From Phycisphaerales bacterium UBA2402 (GTDB lineage Bacteria; Planctomycetota; Phycisphaerae; Phycisphaerales; UBA1924): a DNA stretch of 10,603 bases. Position 1 is the first letter of the stretch; each line of letters begins with the position of its first letter. Position numbers and translations under genes: made by a program. The stretch is taken from NCBI GenBank assembly GCA_002343715.1, contig DDSA01000077.1, positions 1 to 10,603 on the forward strand, in the 5' to 3' direction. This document shows, in pieces, positions 5,650 through 10,603 of this stretch. A model generated the notes under the pieces. It had not been told where the DNA came from and ran no database searches. It was given only the letters and a program-made list of their open reading frames with translations.

Positions 5650-6555
5650 CTACAGATCAAGCCGTGCTCGCTTGGCCTCCCATTCGGCTCGTTCGCGCTT
5701 GTTCTCACTCTTGATCTGACCGTCCCCACCGCTGCGGAGGCCACGCAGGGCCTCGATCTCCAGCCGGGACAGGTGCATCGCCTCGAAATGGTAATCCCTC
5801 CAGGCCTGGGCGCACACCGGCACGATCGGCTCGATCAGGCGGAACATGGCCTCGGCAAAGACGCGGATCTCATATTGGGCGTGGCTGTCCATCCGCAAGC
5901 CCAGGAAGTGCAGCAGATTGTGCAGATCGCACTTCCAGTACCACTCCGTGTACATATTCACGGGGAGGCCGATGCGGGCCAACTCACGCGAGACTCCCTT
6001 CTTCGTCAGATCGATGTACCGGGTGTACTGGGTCTCGACATCCTTGAGAAATGCGAGAAACTCCTTCGCGGTTCTCTCCTCGGCTTCATCAGAGATGGCA
6101 AATGTCTCTTCGCCGCCCTGACGGTTCGCCTGGCTTTGTTTGCGGATCGCGTCGACCGTGGGCGTGTAGAAACGGTCGGGCAGGATCGAATAGCGGCCCG
6201 AATACTCGTTCACGTTCGCCGTGCGGTGCCGGATCCACTGCCTGGCGATGAAGATCGGCATGCAGACGTGGAACTTGAACTCCACCATCTCGAACGGCGT
6301 GGTGTGTCGGTGGCGCAGGAGATAGCGGATCAGGCCGGCATCCTCGCTCACCTGCTTGGTTCCCTGCCCGTAGGACACCCTCGCAGCCTGAACAACTGCC
6401 TGGTCGGCGGTCTGGCCTTCGGGCACCAGCCGCGGCATCGCATCAACGAGTGCAACAAAGCCATGGTCCAGAACCCGCGCCTCCATGCGGCTGGCGCCGT
6501 CCATGACATCGCGGAAGGGGGTTTCGGGCTTGACGATAGTGATCGGTGAAGACAT
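5650..6555 (-). CDS. thyX: Flavin-dependent thymidylate synthase ThyX
   Basis: ThyX makes dTMP from dUMP using methylene-tetrahydrofolate, FAD and NADPH, in place of classical ThyA. The 301-residue protein carries the ThyX signature RHRTANVNEYSGRY at 109-122 (RHR, seven residues, S119, then R121), the upstream VQAARVSYGQGTK block at 55-67, and a C-terminal LRMDSHAQYEIR block at 220-231 whose arginine binds dUMP in known structures. At 301 residues it is longer than many bacterial ThyX proteins (about 220-250), with about 25 extra residues before ARVLDHGF and a charged tail after about 275. ATG 6555 has only a weak ribosome-binding site; M18 and M24 are alternative starts. It is the last gene of a - strand run, 67 bases after the membrane protein gene. 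Confidence 0.96.
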   Translation of the reverse strand: MSSPITIVKPETPFRDVMDGASRMEARVLDHGFVALVDAMPRLVPEGQTADQAVVQAARVSYGQGTKQVSEDAGLIRYLLRHRHTTPFEMVEFKFHVCMPIFIARQWIRHRTANVNEYSGRYSILPDRFYTPTVDAIRKQSQANRQGGEETFAISDEAEERTAKEFLAFLKDVETQYTRYIDLTKKGVSRELARIGLPVNMYTEWYWKCDLHNLLHFLGLRMDSHAQYEIRVFAEAMFRLIEPIVPVCAQAWRDYHFEAMHLSRLEIEALRGLRSGGDGQIKSENKRERAEWEAKRARLDL

Positions 6556-6622
6556 GGATCCGGGAAAGCCTTGCTGTTCAGGGTGATCTGCCACACGCGG
6601 GGGCCGTCGAACGCCGACGAAT

Positions 6623-7504
6623 CTAGGCGGGGTGCTCCACCGCGCGGCTGTCAAGCACCGCTCCCGTCCATCCCATGCCGATGGGAACGCCCAGCAGCGC
6701 TCCGCAGGCCCAATCCAGTGACAACGGTCTCGACAGCGGGAGCAACTTGTCCGAGAATGACGCCTCAACGATCCCGGAACCGTGCAGAAGCATCGCCGTG
6801 AGCGGTGCCGCCACCGCCACCGCCATCATCCCCAGGATCGCGACCAACGGCTGCACATGCGCCTTGGCGCCCGCCGCGGCGTTGGCCGCCGCCCCCGCGG
6901 CGATCCCCCCCATCAGCGTGGCGAAGAGCGCCTGTCCTTTGAGCGGATTCACGGAAATGATCCACACAGCTGCAGCGCACGCCGCGGCGGCGGCGAGTAC
7001 CGCGATTCCGACGGCCGCGGGAGTAGCGGCGGAATCGGCATGAAAGCACATTCCTCTCCATCCCCCGAGCGCGCGTTGGGTTCCCTTCGGCGTGGGCCTG
7101 TGATGTTCGGCAGCACGGGACAACACGACGGCCACCGCGGCGGCGGCGATCACGGCCAAGCCCCCTTCAATCGCCAGGAGTGGAAAGTCTCCGCCGCTCC
7201 TGGCACGCCGGATGATGGATTCGACATCGCCCAACTGCCACGACGCCCATCCAAAGACCAATCCGGCCATCGCGTACCCGGCATTGAGCGCGAAGAAGCG
7301 GCTGCCGATCAATCCGAGCAGCAGCGCCGCCACCGTCGCGGCGAGACCGAGAAGGAGTCCCGAGAACGGCGACTCGTTGACCAGGAGCGTGAAGGCTCTT
7401 CCGCCGTCGGCATCGCGGAGTGACCGGGCGAAATGTGCGAGGATCGGCCCCACCACCAGCAGCGTGGTGAGGAGCAGACACCATCGGAGAACCGACTTGA
7501 GCAT
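6623..7504 (-). CDS. Multi-pass membrane protein (about eight helices), function unknown
   Basis: A 293-residue integral inner-membrane protein rich in Ala, Gly, Leu and Val. Hydrophobic segments are at about 7-24, 46-67, 72-90, 108-129, 161-184, 192-214, 218-241 and 264-281. A polar loop at about 130-160 contains a Gly-Trp-Arg-Gly motif and several His and Arg residues. I recognise no transporter, enzyme or signalling motif and do not assign a family. ATG 7504 begins just before the first helix; an in-frame ATG upstream at about 7561 would add 19 residues and touch the end of ettA. There is no strong ribosome-binding site at 7504. The 56-base gap after ettA and 67-base gap before thyX, same strand, suggest one operon. 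Confidence 0.8.
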   Translation of the reverse strand: MLKSVLRWCLLLTTLLVVGPILAHFARSLRDADGGRAFTLLVNESPFSGLLLGLAATVAALLLGLIGSRFFALNAGYAMAGLVFGWASWQLGDVESIIRRARSGGDFPLLAIEGGLAVIAAAAVAVVLSRAAEHHRPTPKGTQRALGGWRGMCFHADSAATPAAVGIAVLAAAAACAAAVWIISVNPLKGQALFATLMGGIAAGAAANAAAGAKAHVQPLVAILGMMAVAVAAPLTAMLLHGSGIVEASFSDKLLPLSRPLSLDWACGALLGVPIGMGWTGAVLDSRAVEHPA

Positions 7505-7560
7505 GAAGCGAGGGTACGGTGCGCCAACGCCCCAGGGCCAGCGTCCCGACAGGCGACACA

Positions 7561-9261
<1,701 letters not shown>

Positions 9262-9384
9262 GAGAGAGGTGAGGGTACACCGATGCCGCGGGGCACCGCC
9301 GCAGTTCTGAACGGCGCACGCAGCGCACGACCCACGGAAGCGCAAGAATAGTTCACCGTGCCTCATCCTCATGTTCATCGAGCC
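9262..9384. promoter_or_regulatory. Divergent promoter region between ettA and the nuclease-fold gene
   Basis: This 123-base gap must hold the promoters of both divergent genes, unless they lie in the coding regions. I see no clear -35/-10 pair. TATTCT on the - strand near 9340 is a possible -10 box for ettA. Neither start codon has a strong Shine-Dalgarno. Confidence 0.35.
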
Positions 9385-10603
9385 ATGCACACCCGAACGA
9401 GTACAACACCGACCAGCCCCATCGCGGCGATCCTCCTCTCGATCCTTCTGGCGTTCCTCGCGCCCGCCCAGTCCGTCTCGATCCGTGCCGCGACATTCAA
9501 TGTCGAAGACATCCGTACCGCCGATCTGGCCGACGGCAACCAGCCGCGGCTGAAGCGGGTGGCCGAGGTCATCCAGCGCCTTCGACCCACCATCATCCTG
9601 CTCACCGAAGTGGCGTACGACATGCCCGGCGGGCCTGACTTCATCGACGGTGAAGCCCCGGGTCGGAACGGCCAGCGCTTCGCCGATCTCTACCTCGCGG
9701 TGCCGCAGGCCCAGGGCCTCGCGCCGCTCCGCTACAAGGCCTTCATGCCCCCCACCAACACCGGGCTGCCGAGCGGCTTCGACCTCGATAACGATGGCCA
9801 CGCCGTCACCACCTTCCCGCCGCCCGCCCCCGCCAAACCAGATGGCACTCCCGGAGACGCGACCCCCGAGGGCCGCGCCTACGGCAACGACTGCTGGGGG
9901 TTCGGCACCTTCCCCGGCCAGTACGGCTTTGCAATGCTTGTGGATGAGCGGCTCACGATCCTCGAGGACCAGATCCGCACCTTCCAGCGTCTGCCGTGGG
10001 AGTACATGGACGGCAACTTCATGCCGCGGAAGGCCGATGGCACATCCTGGTTCAATGATGAAGAACGCGCGTTGGTGCGTCTGGCTTCCAAGACCTTCGC
10101 CGACATCCCCGTGAAACTGCCCAACGGGGCCGTGCTGCACGTCCTCTGCCACCATCCCACGCCGCCCGCCTTCGACGGCCCGGAGGGACGGAACAAGCGC
10201 CGCAACCACGATGAGATCCGGCTCATCGGCGACTACATCGAGGGGGCCTCCTACCTCGTCGATGACAAGGAACAACCCGGCGGCCTCGACCGCTTCGCCA
10301 GTTTCATCATCCTCGGCGACCTCAACGCCGACCCGGAGAAGGGCGATAGTTTCAGGAACCCGATGCGAACGCACCTCCTGGGCCGCTCCCGCATTCACGA
10401 TGGCCCGGCCCCCCGCGCCGACCTCGAGGTGCCCGGGCTGACCCCAACCGACACCGCCCGCTTCAAACTCCGCGCGGATTACGCCCTGCCCTCCTCCGAC
10501 CTCACACTCCTGCGAAGCGGCATCTGGCGCACCCCGCCGGTGGGAGGCGATTTCCCCAGCGATCACTACCCGGTCTGGATTGATGTCACCGTTCCCCCGC
10601 CCC
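9385..10603 (+). CDS. Secreted endonuclease/exonuclease/phosphatase-family protein, 3' partial
   Basis: The frame is open from ATG 9385 to the right edge, 406 residues without a stop. After a Sec signal peptide (hydrophobic core about 12-28, likely cut near PAQ-S at 29-30) come the motifs of the DNase I-like EEP fold: TFNVED with N39, LLTEV with E75, the CHHPTPP and KRRNHDEIR region at 255-279, GDLNADP at 311-317, DYALPS at 365-370 and SDH at 392-394. The full metal-binding and catalytic set is thus present and the enzyme should be active. With SDH already passed, only a few residues are missing. EEP enzymes cut nucleic acids, phospholipids or other phosphodiesters and phosphomonoesters, so the substrate is not known. 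Export suggests an extracellular or periplasmic substrate, such as DNA for phosphate scavenging. The gene diverges from ettA; an in-frame GTG at 9358 is a weaker start. Confidence 0.87.
   Translation, partial: MHTRTSTTPTSPIAAILLSILLAFLAPAQSVSIRAATFNVEDIRTADLADGNQPRLKRVAEVIQRLRPTIILLTEVAYDMPGGPDFIDGEAPGRNGQRFADLYLAVPQAQGLAPLRYKAFMPPTNTGLPSGFDLDNDGHAVTTFPPPAPAKPDGTPGDATPEGRAYGNDCWGFGTFPGQYGFAMLVDERLTILEDQIRTFQRLPWEYMDGNFMPRKADGTSWFNDEERALVRLASKTFADIPVKLPNGAVLHVLCHHPTPPAFDGPEGRNKRRNHDEIRLIGDYIEGASYLVDDKEQPGGLDRFASFIILGDLNADPEKGDSFRNPMRTHLLGRSRIHDGPAPRADLEVPGLTPTDTARFKLRADYALPSSDLTLLRSGIWRTPPVGGDFPSDHYPVWIDVTVPPP

Noticed and set aside
5773..6549. 258-codon + strand ORF opposite thyX
   Set aside because: Shadow of thyX, whose RHR motif and conserved blocks settle the coding strand.
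9262..10566. Upstream extension of the ettA frame, open for 435 more codons
   Set aside because: The sequence before ATG 9261 lacks ABC-F features and lies antisense to a gene with all EEP-family motifs; EttA homologues start near 9261. The open frame reflects high GC content.

Overview
The window is GC-rich, gene-dense chromosomal DNA. It most likely comes from a flagellated planctomycete, with class Phycisphaerae as the best guess. The evidence is a flagellar flhG-fliA segment together with two secreted proteins that end in a Phycisphaerae-style PEP-CTERM tail (PAPGALALLGLGG followed by an arginine cluster), plus flavin-dependent thymidylate synthase ThyX instead of ThyA. The taxonomic call is inference from gene content; there is no rRNA or tRNA here to confirm it. 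I see no transposase, phage gene, CRISPR array or RNA gene of a family I recognise.

Layout. (1) Positions 2-2537, + strand: the end of a flagellar cluster, with a 5'-truncated FlhG/FleN ATPase, an unrecognised 98-residue two-helix membrane protein, a hairpin-rich leader carrying a near-perfect ribosome-binding site in front of two tiny ORFs, and the flagellar sigma factor FliA. (2) Positions 2538-2933: a long non-coding interval. (3) Positions 2934-5158, - strand: two tandem paralogous exported PEP-CTERM proteins of unknown function. Each is followed by its own intrinsic terminator and each has its own upstream region. The region in front of the first (3919-4170) is AT-rich and unusually structured, with an operator-like inverted repeat, competing stems and a terminator-like hairpin with a T-run directly before the ribosome-binding site. 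(4) Positions 5159-5649: non-coding, containing a roughly 130-bp nested imperfect palindrome. (5) Positions 5650-9261, - strand: a probable operon ettA - eight-helix membrane protein - thyX, with gaps of 56 and 67 bases. (6) Positions 9385-10603, + strand and cut by the right edge: a secreted endonuclease/exonuclease/phosphatase-fold hydrolase divergent from ettA.

How the genes fit together. FlhG sets flagellar number and placement and FliA transcribes the late flagellar genes, so the first part belongs to motility. The two PEP-CTERM proteins are probably cell-surface or envelope components that need an exosortase encoded elsewhere. EttA (translation initiation gating) and ThyX (dTMP synthesis) are housekeeping; the membrane protein between them has no assigned role.

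The most interesting material is the paralogous secreted pair and the attenuator-like leader of its second member in gene order (the one at 3034-3918). All structures were found by eye; no folding or database search was run.
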